Source: Amycolatopsis sp. FBCC-B4732
GTDB taxonomy: Bacteria > Actinomycetota > Actinomycetes > Mycobacteriales > Pseudonocardiaceae
Assembly (NCBI RefSeq): GCF_023008405.1
Contig: NZ_CP095376.1
Location: 2,566,001 to 2,630,000 of the forward strand
Direction: 5' to 3'
DNA: 64,000 nucleotides
Shown here: one piece after another, positions 43,847-52,031 of the stretch
Layout: the number at the start of each line of letters is the position of its first letter
How positions within the stretch are numbered: position 1 is the stretch's first letter
The notes under the pieces: model-generated
What the model was told of the DNA's origin: nothing
Seen by the model: only the letters and a program-made list of their open reading frames with translations
Databases searched by the model: none
Made by a program: the position numbers and the translations under genes

Positions 43847-45508
43847 TCAGAGGTCCAGCACCACGTCCTCGCGCGGCCGCGCGCAGCAGATCAGGGCCTC
43901 ACCCTCCGCCGCCGGCTCGAGGGGGTCCGGGTCGTACGACACGCTCCCCGAAAGGACCGGCGTCACGCACGTGTGGCACACCCCCGTCCGGCACGACCAC
44001 CGCGTCGGCACGTCGCACGCCTCGGCGAACTCCAGGAGGCTCGGATACCCCTCGGACCACGGCACGGTCAGCCCGCTGCGTGCGAACGTCACCGCCGGTC
44101 CGTTCCCCGGCGCTCCCGGTGGAGCGTGCGGGGGAGTCCGCGTGACGCCCACGAGGCCCGGGTTGATCGCCGGCACCCCGCCGAACAGTTCACTGTGGAC
44201 ACGCGAAGCGTCGAAGCCCAGCGATACGAACGCGGTGCGCATGGCCGTCATGAACGCGTCCGGGCCGCACAAGTAGACGTCCGCATCCACCGGCAAGTCC
44301 AAAGTAGACAAGGAGGAGAGGCTGAGTCGCCCGGTGTCAGCCGTCAAGAACACGTGCTCACGGCCGTGGCGAAGGCCGGCCAGAAGCGCATGAGCCTCCG
44401 CGGCGAATGCCTGCTCGGCAGCGGTCCTGGCCGTGTGTACCCACCGGACTTCCCGTGGCGAACCACTGGCCGCCAAGGCGTGCAGCATCGCCAGCACCGG
44501 CGTGACACCGATCCCCGCCGAGACCAGCACCACGGGACGCTCGTCGTCGGTCAGGACGAAGTCGCCGCGAGGGCCGGCCACGTCGAGCACCGCGCCGGGA
44601 GCCAACTGCGTCTGCAGGTAGCTGCTCACGACGCCGTCGCGCTTGACGCTGATGCGGTATTCACGCTCCGACGGCGCCGCCGACAGCGAATAGCTCCGCA
44701 CCGGAGCCGGATCGCCGGCGCCCGGGACGCGCAACGTCACGTACTGGCCCGGCTCGGCGCGGGGCAGCGGGGAGTCGGCCGCCAAGTGGATCGACGTCAC
44801 CGTCGAGCTCTCCGGCACCACGCGGGTCACCCGAAGCGGCCGGAAGCCACGCTGAACCCGGGGCGCCGGGGCCGCCAGCAGGTCGCGGAACGAGCCCTGC
44901 CAGCCGGGGCTGAGCGCCGGGATGTCGAGCGCCTTGCGCAACACCTCGGGGTCACGGTCCGGCAGGTAGAGCAGCGCGTCGATGGCCGCGACGCTCAGTT
45001 CGTGGCGGCCGGCCCGGGTGCGGACGATCTCGTCGCCGGCCTCGACGTGGCCCTCGGTGATGACGCGCAGGTAGAACCCCGGCCGGTGGTGCGCCACCAG
45101 CAGGGACGGCATCCGCGGCTCGCCCAGGCGCATGCCGACGCGGAAGCACGTCACCCGCGGCTGCGTGACCTCGAACTCCGCTTCGCCGATCCGGTACCGG
45201 TCGCCGATGTGCACCTCGTCGTCCGGGAGGCCGTCGACGGTGAAGTTCTCGCCGAACTGGCCGTCTTCGAGGTCGTCGCGCCCGAGGAACCGCCGCCAGT
45301 GCTCGTACGACTCGCGCTGGTAGACCAGCACCGCGCGGTTCTCGCCGCCGTGGCCACCCAGGTCGCCCTGGCCGTCGCCGTCGACGTTGAGGCGGCGGAC
45401 CAGCCGCGGTCCCTCGACCGGGTACTTGAAGATTCCCGTGTGGACGGTCCGGTCCTGCCAGGCCACGTCCTTCGGCAGCCCGACGTTGAGCGACACCAAG
45501 CGCGCCAT
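43847..45508 (-). CDS. MOSC domain-ferredoxin reductase fusion protein
   Basis: A 553-residue fusion. Residues about 1-205 form a MOSC (YiiM-like) domain with PRVTCFRVGMRL, whose conserved cysteine would bind a molybdenum cofactor or a reactive sulfur. A flavin reductase unit follows (FAD-binding RSYSLSAAPS, NAD-binding VSAGIGVTPVLAM). The C-terminus is a plant-type 2Fe-2S domain (SCRTGVCHTC plus a late ICC). MOSC/reductase fusions reduce N-hydroxylated compounds. The start is ATG 45508 behind AAGGAG; the ATG at 45523 overlaps the upstream stop. Confidence 0.88.
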   Translation of the reverse strand: MARLVSLNVGLPKDVAWQDRTVHTGIFKYPVEGPRLVRRLNVDGDGQGDLGGHGGENRAVLVYQRESYEHWRRFLGRDDLEDGQFGENFTVDGLPDDEVHIGDRYRIGEAEFEVTQPRVTCFRVGMRLGEPRMPSLLVAHHRPGFYLRVITEGHVEAGDEIVRTRAGRHELSVAAIDALLYLPDRDPEVLRKALDIPALSPGWQGSFRDLLAAPAPRVQRGFRPLRVTRVVPESSTVTSIHLAADSPLPRAEPGQYVTLRVPGAGDPAPVRSYSLSAAPSEREYRISVKRDGVVSSYLQTQLAPGAVLDVAGPRGDFVLTDDERPVVLVSAGIGVTPVLAMLHALAASGSPREVRWVHTARTAAEQAFAAEAHALLAGLRHGREHVFLTADTGRLSLSSLSTLDLPVDADVYLCGPDAFMTAMRTAFVSLGFDASRVHSELFGGVPAINPGLVGVTRTPPHAPPGAPGNGPAVTFARSGLTVPWSEGYPSLLEFAEACDVPTRWSCRTGVCHTCVTPVLSGSVSYDPDPLEPAAEGEALICCARPREDVVLDL

Positions 45509-45519
45509 GGTCGTCTCCT

Positions 45520-46038
45520 TCATTCCGCCGTGCGCGAGCGCTGGTAGTGCCGCCGGGCCTTCATGCGGTTGCCGCAGACGGCCATCGAACACCAGCGGGC
45601 GCTGTTGGGCTTGCTGTGGTCGATCAGGAACAGCCGGCACTCCGGGTTGGCGCACGGGCGCAGCCGGCCGGGGCTCGACTTCGCCAGCGCGTCCCAGGCG
45701 AGCACGGCCCGCGCCGCCGCGGACCGGCCCGGTGGCACGTCGAGGACCCACTCGACGCCGTCGCCGAAGGCGGCCCGGTAGGCGACGCCGTCGACGAACC
45801 GCGCGGCCGTCGCGGGGGAGGCGTCGCCGCGCACGATGTCCTGCAGGGCGGACCGCGCCTCGACCAGCGTCCGGTGCTCGTCGTCGGTCGCCGGCTGCCC
45901 GTGGGCGGCGAGCCACTCCCGGCCGGCAGTGACGTCCGCGAGGTCGTCCTCGGCCCGGCCGTCACGCACCGGGGTGGTGTTCAGCAGGTCGAGCAGCAGG
46001 GTCTCGTCCGTCGTGGCCAACCTAACCTCCAAACTCAT
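45520..46038 (-). CDS. CGNR zinc-finger/ABATE domain regulator
   Basis: A 172-residue protein with an N-terminal ABATE-type domain and a C-terminal CGNR zinc finger (cysteines in PCANPEC and CSMAVCGNR). These proteins are putative stress-responsive regulators. It overlaps the start region of the MOSC-reductase gene and is divergent from the DUF427 gene across a 68-bp promoter gap. Confidence 0.85.
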   Translation of the reverse strand: MSLEVRLATTDETLLLDLLNTTPVRDGRAEDDLADVTAGREWLAAHGQPATDDEHRTLVEARSALQDIVRGDASPATAARFVDGVAYRAAFGDGVEWVLDVPPGRSAAARAVLAWDALAKSSPGRLRPCANPECRLFLIDHSKPNSARWCSMAVCGNRMKARRHYQRSRTAE

Positions 46039-46040
46039 GG

Positions 46041-46069
46041 TTGACAGGTTACACCACGGGTGCTTGCAT
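46041..46069 (+). promoter_or_regulatory. candidate promoter of the DUF427 gene with flanking AACC/GGTT repeats
   Basis: TTGACA at 46041-46046, a 17-bp spacer and TTGCAT at 46064-46069 give a sigma-70-like promoter ending 38 bp before ATG 46107. CTAACC/GGTTAG words occur at 46022, 46072 and 46096, a possible operator for the divergent CGNR regulator. Confidence 0.5.
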
Positions 46070-46106
46070 GGCTAACCATCAAACAATCTCAGAAAGGTTA
46101 GGCATC

Positions 46107-46982
46107 ATGGGACTGGCCTGGCAGCAAGGACCACTGGCCACCCGGGCGGTGGGGCACTTCCTGGTCGAGCAGCCGCTGCCCGAACGGCTGCTGTTCGCCG
46201 AGCCGCTGCGGCGGCGGATGCGCGTGCGGTTCGGCGGCGAGTGGATCGCCGACAGCGAGGACGTCGTCCTCCTGCACGAACCCGGCCGCTACCCGGTGGC
46301 GTACTTCCCGCTCGCCGACGTCCGCGGAGACGTCCTGGCCGCCGAAGACCGGACGACGACGCACCGCGACCTCGGCCCCACCGGCTGGTACACGGTCCGG
46401 GCGGCGGGCGAGGAGACACCGCGCGCGGCGTGGCGCCACACCGGGCTGCCCGGCCACGCCGACGTCCTGCGTGACCGCGTCGCGTTCGCGTGGCGGGCGA
46501 TGGACGCCTTCTTCGAGGAGGACGAGCGGATCGTCGGGCACGCGGCCGACCCCTACCACCGCGTCGACATCCGCCAGACCTCCCGGCACCTGGTCGTGCG
46601 CGAGGGCGACCGCGTCGTCGCCGAGACCCGCCGCCCGGTCGTGCTCTACGAGTCGGGCTTCGCGCCGCGCTGGTACGTGCCGCGGGAGGACATCGACCTC
46701 ACGGCACTGACGCCGGTCGACGGCGAGACGTTCTGCCCGTACAAGGGCCTGGCCGGCTACTTCGACATCGGCGCGGGCAAGCGTGCGGCCTGGTCGTACC
46801 CGGAGGCGTGGCCCGAGGTCGCACGCGTGTCCGGGTTCGTGTCGTTCGAGCCGGACGTCGTCGACGTGACCCTCGACGGCCGGAAGCTGGTGCTCGAACC
46901 GGGCCAGACCGTCACCCCGCACGGCGTCGACCGGGGCCTGGACCCCGAAGAGCTGCGCGCGTTCGCCGAGAAGGGGATCTGA
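46107..46982 (+). CDS. two-domain DUF427 protein
   Basis: The start is ATG 46107, giving a 291-residue protein; an in-frame ATG at 46068 lies inside the predicted promoter. Two DUF427-type domains are visible, an N-terminal one (VRFGGEWIADSEDVVLLHE) and a C-terminal one (ETRRPVVLYESGF, FCPYKGLAGYFDIGAG). DUF427 proteins are small beta-barrels of unknown biochemical role. The downstream SDR starts 2 nt after the stop. Confidence 0.85.
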   Translation: MGLAWQQGPLATRAVGHFLVEQPLPERLLFAEPLRRRMRVRFGGEWIADSEDVVLLHEPGRYPVAYFPLADVRGDVLAAEDRTTTHRDLGPTGWYTVRAAGEETPRAAWRHTGLPGHADVLRDRVAFAWRAMDAFFEEDERIVGHAADPYHRVDIRQTSRHLVVREGDRVVAETRRPVVLYESGFAPRWYVPREDIDLTALTPVDGETFCPYKGLAGYFDIGAGKRAAWSYPEAWPEVARVSGFVSFEPDVVDVTLDGRKLVLEPGQTVTPHGVDRGLDPEELRAFAEKGI

Positions 46983-46983
46983 A

Positions 46984-47688
46984 ATGAGCGATCGACGGGT
47001 GCTCGTCATCGGCCGCGGCAGTGGCATCGCCCGCGCGGTGACCTCGGCGCTGCGGGCGGCCGGAGCCCGGGTCGTGGTGGCCGGGCGCGACCGGGAGGCA
47101 TTGGCGAAGGCGTACGACGACCCGGGCGTCGAGGCCGAGTTCGTCGACCTGACCGACGAGTCGTCCATCGCCGCGCTGGCCGGCCGGCTCGGCCAGGTCG
47201 ACCACGTCGTCTCGACGGCGTCGGCCCGGGCCCGCGGCGCTGTCGGCGACCTGGCGCACGACGTCGTGCTGAAGTCGTTCGACGTCAAGGTGCTCGGCCC
47301 GCTGCTGCTGGCGAAACACTTCGCCCCGCGCCTGCCCGAAGACGGCTCGTTCGTGTTCTTCTCGGGGTCGTCGGCGCGGAAACCGGCGGCCGGGATGCTC
47401 GCCGTCGGCGCGACGAACGCCGCGGTGGACGCGCTGGTCCGGGGACTGGCGGTGGAACTGGCACCGCTGCGGGTGAACGCGATCTCGCCGGGCACGGTCG
47501 ACACCGGTGCCTACGACGGGCTGGGGGAGCGGAAGAAGGCCGAACTGTTCGCCACGCGCGAAGCGACGAGCCCGGTGCGGCGGGTCGGGCGTCCGGAGGA
47601 GATCGCCGAGGCCGTGGTGTTCGCGCTGAACAGCACGTTCCTGACCGGGGTCTCACTGGCCGTCGACGGGGGTGAGCCCCTTGTCTGA
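46984..47688 (+). CDS. SDR family protein lacking the canonical Tyr/Lys pair
   Basis: A 234-residue SDR with an N-terminal nucleotide site variant (GRGSGIARAV) and the C-terminal VNAISPGTVDTG and FLTGVSLAVDGG motifs. Around residues 138-150, where classical SDRs have Y-x3-K, the sequence reads LAVGATNAAVD, so the catalytic tyrosine and lysine are not in place. It may be non-catalytic or use another mechanism. It is in an apparent operon with the DUF427 gene and the glyoxalase-fold gene, which overlaps its end. Confidence 0.85.
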   Translation: MSDRRVLVIGRGSGIARAVTSALRAAGARVVVAGRDREALAKAYDDPGVEAEFVDLTDESSIAALAGRLGQVDHVVSTASARARGAVGDLAHDVVLKSFDVKVLGPLLLAKHFAPRLPEDGSFVFFSGSSARKPAAGMLAVGATNAAVDALVRGLAVELAPLRVNAISPGTVDTGAYDGLGERKKAELFATREATSPVRRVGRPEEIAEAVVFALNSTFLTGVSLAVDGGEPLV

Positions 47689-48106
47689 GTTCCGCATCGA
47701 AGTCCTCACCCTGCCGGTCGCGGACGTCGACCGCGCGGTCGAGTTCTACACGGCGAAGGTGGGCTTCGCCCTGGACGTCGACTACCGGCCGCACGCCGGT
47801 TTCCGCGTGGTCCAGGTGACCCCGCCCGGTTCGGCGGCCGCCATCCAGTTCGGCGTCGGACTGACCGGCGCGGCCCCGGGCACGGCGCGGGACCACTACC
47901 TGGTGGTGCCCGACATCGAGGTGGCGCGCGAAGAACTCGCCGCCCGCGGGGTGCCGGCCGGGCCGCTGCGGCACAAGAAGTCCGCGGACTGGCAGGGCGA
48001 TTTCGCGCCGGGCCCCGACCCGGAACGACGTGCCTACGCGAGCTTCTTCGACTTCGCCGACCCGGACGGCAACACGTGGATCGTCCAGGAGCGCGCCGGA
48101 GGGTGA
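47672..48106 (+). CDS. VOC/glyoxalase-fold protein
   Basis: A 144-residue vicinal oxygen chelate protein with two beta-alpha-beta-beta-beta halves (VLTLPVADVDRAVEFYT, DFADPDGNTWIVQE). The start is GTG 47672, inside the end of the SDR gene; TTG 47681 is an alternative. VOC proteins include glyoxalases, dioxygenases and antibiotic-binding proteins. Confidence 0.85.
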   Translation: MSPLSEFRIEVLTLPVADVDRAVEFYTAKVGFALDVDYRPHAGFRVVQVTPPGSAAAIQFGVGLTGAAPGTARDHYLVVPDIEVAREELAARGVPAGPLRHKKSADWQGDFAPGPDPERRAYASFFDFADPDGNTWIVQERAGG

Positions 48107-48113
48107 CCCGTCG

Positions 48114-48119
48114 TATGCT
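48114..48119 (+). promoter_or_regulatory. candidate -10 box (TATGCT) for a leaderless transcript
   Basis: TATGCT ends 6 nt before the GTG of the 2H phosphoesterase gene, the usual distance for leaderless transcription. No -35 consensus is visible. Confidence 0.4.
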
Positions 48120-48125
48120 CGGCGC

Positions 48126-48635
48126 GTGCCGCCGCTGGTCGTGACCCTCGCCGTCGACGAAACCGCCCGAGCGGCGTGGAACGCGCTGCGGCGCCGGTGG
48201 TTCCCGCCGGAGCGGCTGGTCGTCGACGCCCACCTCACCCTGTTCCACGCGCTCCCGGGCGAGCACCTGGCGGCGGTGCTCGCCGACGGCGCCGAGGTCG
48301 CCGGCGACGTCGAGCCCTTCGAGCTGACGGTCACCGGCGCGCGGTCGCTCGGGCGAGGGGTCGCGCTCGACGTCACCGCCGAGCCCTTGCTGCGCCTGCA
48401 CGCCGGACTGCGGGCGCGGTGGAAGGACTGGCTCACCCGGCAGGACGCGCAGCGGTTCGCCCCGCACGTCACCGTGCAGAACAAGGTGCGCCCGGACGTC
48501 GCCGCCGCGACGCTCGAAGCGGTGCGCCGCGACCCCGGTCCCCGCACCGCGACCGCGACCGGGCTCGACGTCTGGCGCTACCTCGGCGGCCCCTGGGAGC
48601 ACGTCGCCAGTGTGCCGCTCGCCGGGCGCCGCTGA
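48126..48635 (+). CDS. 2H phosphoesterase (2'-5' RNA ligase family)
   Basis: A 169-residue protein with both HxT motifs of the 2H superfamily: H36-L-T38 (HLTLFH) and H114-V-T116 (HVTVQN). These hydrolyse or ligate 2'-5' or cyclic phosphodiesters. GTG start, with a possible leaderless promoter. Substrate unknown. Confidence 0.87.
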   Translation: MPPLVVTLAVDETARAAWNALRRRWFPPERLVVDAHLTLFHALPGEHLAAVLADGAEVAGDVEPFELTVTGARSLGRGVALDVTAEPLLRLHAGLRARWKDWLTRQDAQRFAPHVTVQNKVRPDVAAATLEAVRRDPGPRTATATGLDVWRYLGGPWEHVASVPLAGRR

Positions 48636-48685
48636 CCATCCACTCCGGACTATGGGACGGCCCGGTCCCAGCGCGCGGACTCCCG

Positions 48686-48714
48686 TTGACACCCCCGCGG
48701 CTCGCCGGTGTACT
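48686..48714 (+). promoter_or_regulatory. candidate sigma-70-type promoter for the acyl-CoA dehydrogenase-like gene
   Basis: Consensus -35 TTGACA at 48686-48691, then a 17-nt spacer and TGTACT at 48709-48714 (or TACTCG at 48711 with a 19-nt spacer). The TTG start is 34 nt further. Confidence 0.55.
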
Positions 48715-48747
48715 CGGGATCATGACCGCGCACCGAAGGGAAAGCCG

Positions 48748-49938
48748 TTGACGACCAAGGAAAAGACCGGCTGGATCGCGATCGCGAAGGACGTCGCCGC
48801 GAAGCTCGCCGTCGACGCCGTCGAGCGCGACCGCCGCAACGCCACCCCGTTCGAAGAGGTCCGGCTGCTCAAGGAGGCCGGCCTGGTCACCCTGCTGGGC
48901 CCGCCCGAGCACGGCGGGGGCGGGCAGACCTGGGACACCGCCTACCGGGTGACCCGCGAGATCGCCCGCGCGGACGGCTCGATCGGCCAGCTGCTCGGCT
49001 ACCACTACCTCTGGGCCTGGGCCGCGCGGCTGGTCGGCACCGACGACCAGATCGCGGCGGTCGAAGAGCTGTACACGAGCAACAACTTCTTCTTCGGCGG
49101 CGCCGTCAACCCCCGCGACTCCGACCTGACCATCACCGAGGACGGCGACGAACTCGTCTACAATGGACACAAGTCGTTCTCCACGGGCAGCCGGGTTTCC
49201 GACCTGACCGTGCTCGAAGGCGTCCTGGCCGGGACCGAGGAGCACGTCTTCGCCATCGTCCCGTCCGCCCAGGAGGGCATCGTCTTCCACGACGACTGGG
49301 ACAACATCGGCCAGCGCCTCACCGAATCCGGCAGCGTGACGATCACCGGCGTCCGCGTCCCGTGGGCGAGCGCCGCCGGGTACGTCGACCGCGAGTTCCG
49401 GCCGCTCACCTACAACACGCTCAACGTGCCGGCGATCCAGCTGGTCTTCACCAACTTCTACCTCGGCATCGCCCAGGGCGCCCTCGACGCGGGCCTGGCG
49501 TACACCCGTGAGCGCACCCGCCCGTGGCCCTACGGCGGCGACGACAAGGACGCCGCCGCGGACGAGTGGTACATCCTCGACGGCTACGGCGACCTCCAGG
49601 CCAAGCTGTGGGCCGCGGAAGCGCTCACGGACAAGGCGGGCGCGGCGATCTCGGCGGTGCTGCACGCCCCGCGCGAGGACCTGACCCCCGAGGTCCGCGG
49701 CGAGCTGGCGGTCCTGATCGCGGCGGCCAAGCAGCGCGTGATCGAGACCGGGCTGGAGATCGGGACCAAGATCTTCGAGCTGACGGGCGCCCGGGCGAGC
49801 GCGTCGAAGCACGGGCTGGACCGGTTCTGGCGGAACCTGCGCACGCACTCGCTGCACGACCCGGTGGCGTACAAGCGGCGCGAGGTCGGCGTCTACGCGC
49901 TGCGCGGCGAGCTGCCGGAGCCCACCTGGTACACGTGA
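48748..49938 (+). CDS. DszC/SfnB-like acyl-CoA dehydrogenase family flavoprotein
   Basis: A 396-residue acyl-CoA dehydrogenase-fold protein. The segment PPEHGGGGQTWDTAYRVTREIARADGS and the absence of a classical glutamate-bearing end suit the DszC/SfnB group. These are flavin-dependent monooxygenases used in sulfur acquisition from sulfones or thiophenes. The start is TTG 48748 with AAGGGAAAG upstream. It is followed by a peptide/nickel-type ABC importer, a pairing that would suit a shared uptake/oxidation role. That link is inference. Confidence 0.82.
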   Translation: MTTKEKTGWIAIAKDVAAKLAVDAVERDRRNATPFEEVRLLKEAGLVTLLGPPEHGGGGQTWDTAYRVTREIARADGSIGQLLGYHYLWAWAARLVGTDDQIAAVEELYTSNNFFFGGAVNPRDSDLTITEDGDELVYNGHKSFSTGSRVSDLTVLEGVLAGTEEHVFAIVPSAQEGIVFHDDWDNIGQRLTESGSVTITGVRVPWASAAGYVDREFRPLTYNTLNVPAIQLVFTNFYLGIAQGALDAGLAYTRERTRPWPYGGDDKDAAADEWYILDGYGDLQAKLWAAEALTDKAGAAISAVLHAPREDLTPEVRGELAVLIAAAKQRVIETGLEIGTKIFELTGARASASKHGLDRFWRNLRTHSLHDPVAYKRREVGVYALRGELPEPTWYT

Positions 49939-50065
49939 GCCGCCGAAAGCGACCACATCGTGACCGAAAACCGGGATGAACCGGACGGAAGGGTACGGGG
50001 GCGCGTTACTTGCCGTCCACCTGGTGAGACGGTTGAACGATCACCGGCACACCTCCTTAAAGTCC

Positions 50066-50084
50066 CCGATCGTCACCCGATCGG
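50066..50084. repeat. inverted repeat in the leader of the ABC importer
   Basis: CCGATCG (50066-50072) and CGATCGG (50078-50084) form a perfect 7-bp stem with a 5-nt loop, 18 bp before the GTG at 50103. The 164-bp gap after the flavoprotein gene also holds an anti-Shine-Dalgarno-like CACCTCCTT word (50049-50057) and a 39-codon reading frame from 49976. Confidence 0.5.
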
Positions 50085-50102
50085 CTGAACTTTGAAGGTG
50101 TT

Positions 50103-51026
50103 GTGTCCGCCCCCTCCCTCCCGCCGCTCGCGGCGCGTTCCCTGCCCGCCGCGGTGTGGCGTGCCGTCCGGTCCGGGCGGTGGACGTCCGGCTGCGCGCT
50201 GCTCGTCGTCCTGATCGTGCTGCTCGCCGCCGGAGCCGACCTGTTCGCGCTGGCCGAGGGGCAGAGCCTCACCCCGGACATCGCCACGCTCGGCCCGACC
50301 GGGCTGCCGGCGGGCGCGCTCGGCGGGGTGAGCGGCGCGCACTGGTTCGGCGTCGAGCCCCTCACCGGCGTCGACCTCTTCGCGCTCGTCGCCCACGGCG
50401 CGCGGACGTCGCTGCTCGTCGGGCTCGGCGCCACCGCGCTGGGCACCGCGCTCGGCGTCCTCATCGGGGTCAGCGCCGGCTACCTCGGCGGCTGGTGGGA
50501 CCGGCTGGTCACCTGGACCGCCGACGTCATCCTGGGCTTCCCGTACCTGATCTTCATGATCGCGCTCGGCGCCGTCCTGCCGGTCGACTTCCCGCGCCAG
50601 GTCACGCTGATCGTCGTGCTCGGGCTGTTCGGCTGGCCGCGGGTGGCCCGGATCGTCCGGGCGCAGACGCTGACGCTGGCCAAGCGCGACTTCGTCGCCG
50701 CGGCGCGGGTGATCGGCGGCGGTCCGTGGCACGTCTTCACCAAGGAGCTCCTGCCGAACTTGTGGGCACCGGTCATCGTCGTGGCGAGCCTCGCCATCCC
50801 GTCGATGATCGGGAGCGAGGCCGCGCTGTCGTTCCTCGGCGTCGGCGTGCTGCCGCCGACCCCGAGCTGGGGCCGCACCATCAGCACGGCGATCGACTTC
50901 TTCGAGACCGACCCGATGTACCTCGTCTTCCCCGGGCTCCTGCTGTTCCTCGTCACTCTCGCCTTCAACGTCGTCGGCGACGCGATCCGCGACACGCTCG
51001 ACCCGCGGTCGGGCGGTGCGGCCTGA
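50103..51026 (+). CDS. peptide/nickel-type ABC permease (DppC-like)
   Basis: A 307-residue polytopic permease of the OppC/DppC type with an N-terminal anchor helix, a variable extracytoplasmic loop and a BPD_transp_1 domain (EAALSFLGVGVLPPTPSWG). GTG start. The stop overlaps the next ATG. Unusually, this permease comes before the DppB-like one. Confidence 0.92.
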   Translation: MSAPSLPPLAARSLPAAVWRAVRSGRWTSGCALLVVLIVLLAAGADLFALAEGQSLTPDIATLGPTGLPAGALGGVSGAHWFGVEPLTGVDLFALVAHGARTSLLVGLGATALGTALGVLIGVSAGYLGGWWDRLVTWTADVILGFPYLIFMIALGAVLPVDFPRQVTLIVVLGLFGWPRVARIVRAQTLTLAKRDFVAAARVIGGGPWHVFTKELLPNLWAPVIVVASLAIPSMIGSEAALSFLGVGVLPPTPSWGRTISTAIDFFETDPMYLVFPGLLLFLVTLAFNVVGDAIRDTLDPRSGGAA

Positions 51027-52021
51027 TGCGCACCGCCCGCTTCGTGGCCACCCGGTTCGCCGGGATGCTGCTCGTGCTCCTGGTCGTCGCCTTCGTGACG
51101 TTCGTGGTGTTCTACGTCCTGCCCGCCGACCCCGCGCGGATGGCCTGCGGCCGCCCGTGCACGCCCGAAGGACTCCGGCTCGCGCGCGAGTTCATGGGCT
51201 ACGACGTCCCCTGGTACCGCCAATTCTCCGACTTCCTCGGCGGGATCCTCGGCGGCCGGACGTTCGGCACCGGCGCCGCGGCGATCCACTGCACGGCGCC
51301 GTGCTTCGGCTGGGACTTCCAGAACAACGTCGACGTGCTCAGCGAGATCGGCGACCGGATCGAGGTCAGCTTCTCGGTCGCGCTGGGCGCGGCGGCGATC
51401 TGGATCGTCCTCGGGGTCGGCCTCGGCGTGCTTTCCGCGCTGCGCCGCGGGACCGCGGCCGACCGGATCACGATGGCCGCCGCGATGGCCGGCGTGTCCA
51501 TGCCCGCCTACCTGGCCGGGATGATCGGCATCACGATCTTCGCCTTCGCGCTCGACGTCGTCCCGAAGAACGGGTACGTGCCGCTGACCGAAGACCCCGC
51601 GCAGTGGGCGTGGCACCTGGTGCTGCCGTGGTTCGTGCTGGCGTTCCTGCACGCGGCGATCTACGCGCGGCTCACCCGCGGCCAGATGCTGGAAACCCTC
51701 GGCGAGGACTACATCCGCACCGCGCGGGCGAAGGGCCTCACCGAGCGCAAGGTCGTCGGCCGGCACGCCCTGCGCAACGTCCTGCTGCCGGTGATCACCG
51801 TGTTCGGCGTCGACCTCGGCGGGCTGCTCGCCGGGACGGTGATCACCGAGCGGATCTTCGGCATGGCCGGCGTCGGGCGGCTGCTCGTCGACGCCATCGC
51901 TTCGCTCAACCTGCCGGTGCTGCTGGGCGTGACGCTGTTCTCGGCCCTGCTGGTCACGGTCCTGAACTTCCTGGTCGATCTCTGCTACGGCGCGCTCGAT
52001 CCGCGGGCTCGCCTCGTCTGA
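51026..52021 (+). CDS. peptide/nickel-type ABC permease (DppB-like)
   Basis: A 331-residue DppB/OppB-type permease with an N-terminal helix (MLLVLLVVAFVTFVVFYVLP), a loop containing cysteines (CGRPCTP and CTAPC) and C-terminal membrane helices with the EAA-like loop (YIRTARAKGLTERKVVGRHA). It pairs with the upstream DppC-like permease. Confidence 0.92.
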   Translation: MRTARFVATRFAGMLLVLLVVAFVTFVVFYVLPADPARMACGRPCTPEGLRLAREFMGYDVPWYRQFSDFLGGILGGRTFGTGAAAIHCTAPCFGWDFQNNVDVLSEIGDRIEVSFSVALGAAAIWIVLGVGLGVLSALRRGTAADRITMAAAMAGVSMPAYLAGMIGITIFAFALDVVPKNGYVPLTEDPAQWAWHLVLPWFVLAFLHAAIYARLTRGQMLETLGEDYIRTARAKGLTERKVVGRHALRNVLLPVITVFGVDLGGLLAGTVITERIFGMAGVGRLLVDAIASLNLPVLLGVTLFSALLVTVLNFLVDLCYGALDPRARLV

Positions 52022-52031
52022 AGGGGAAACG

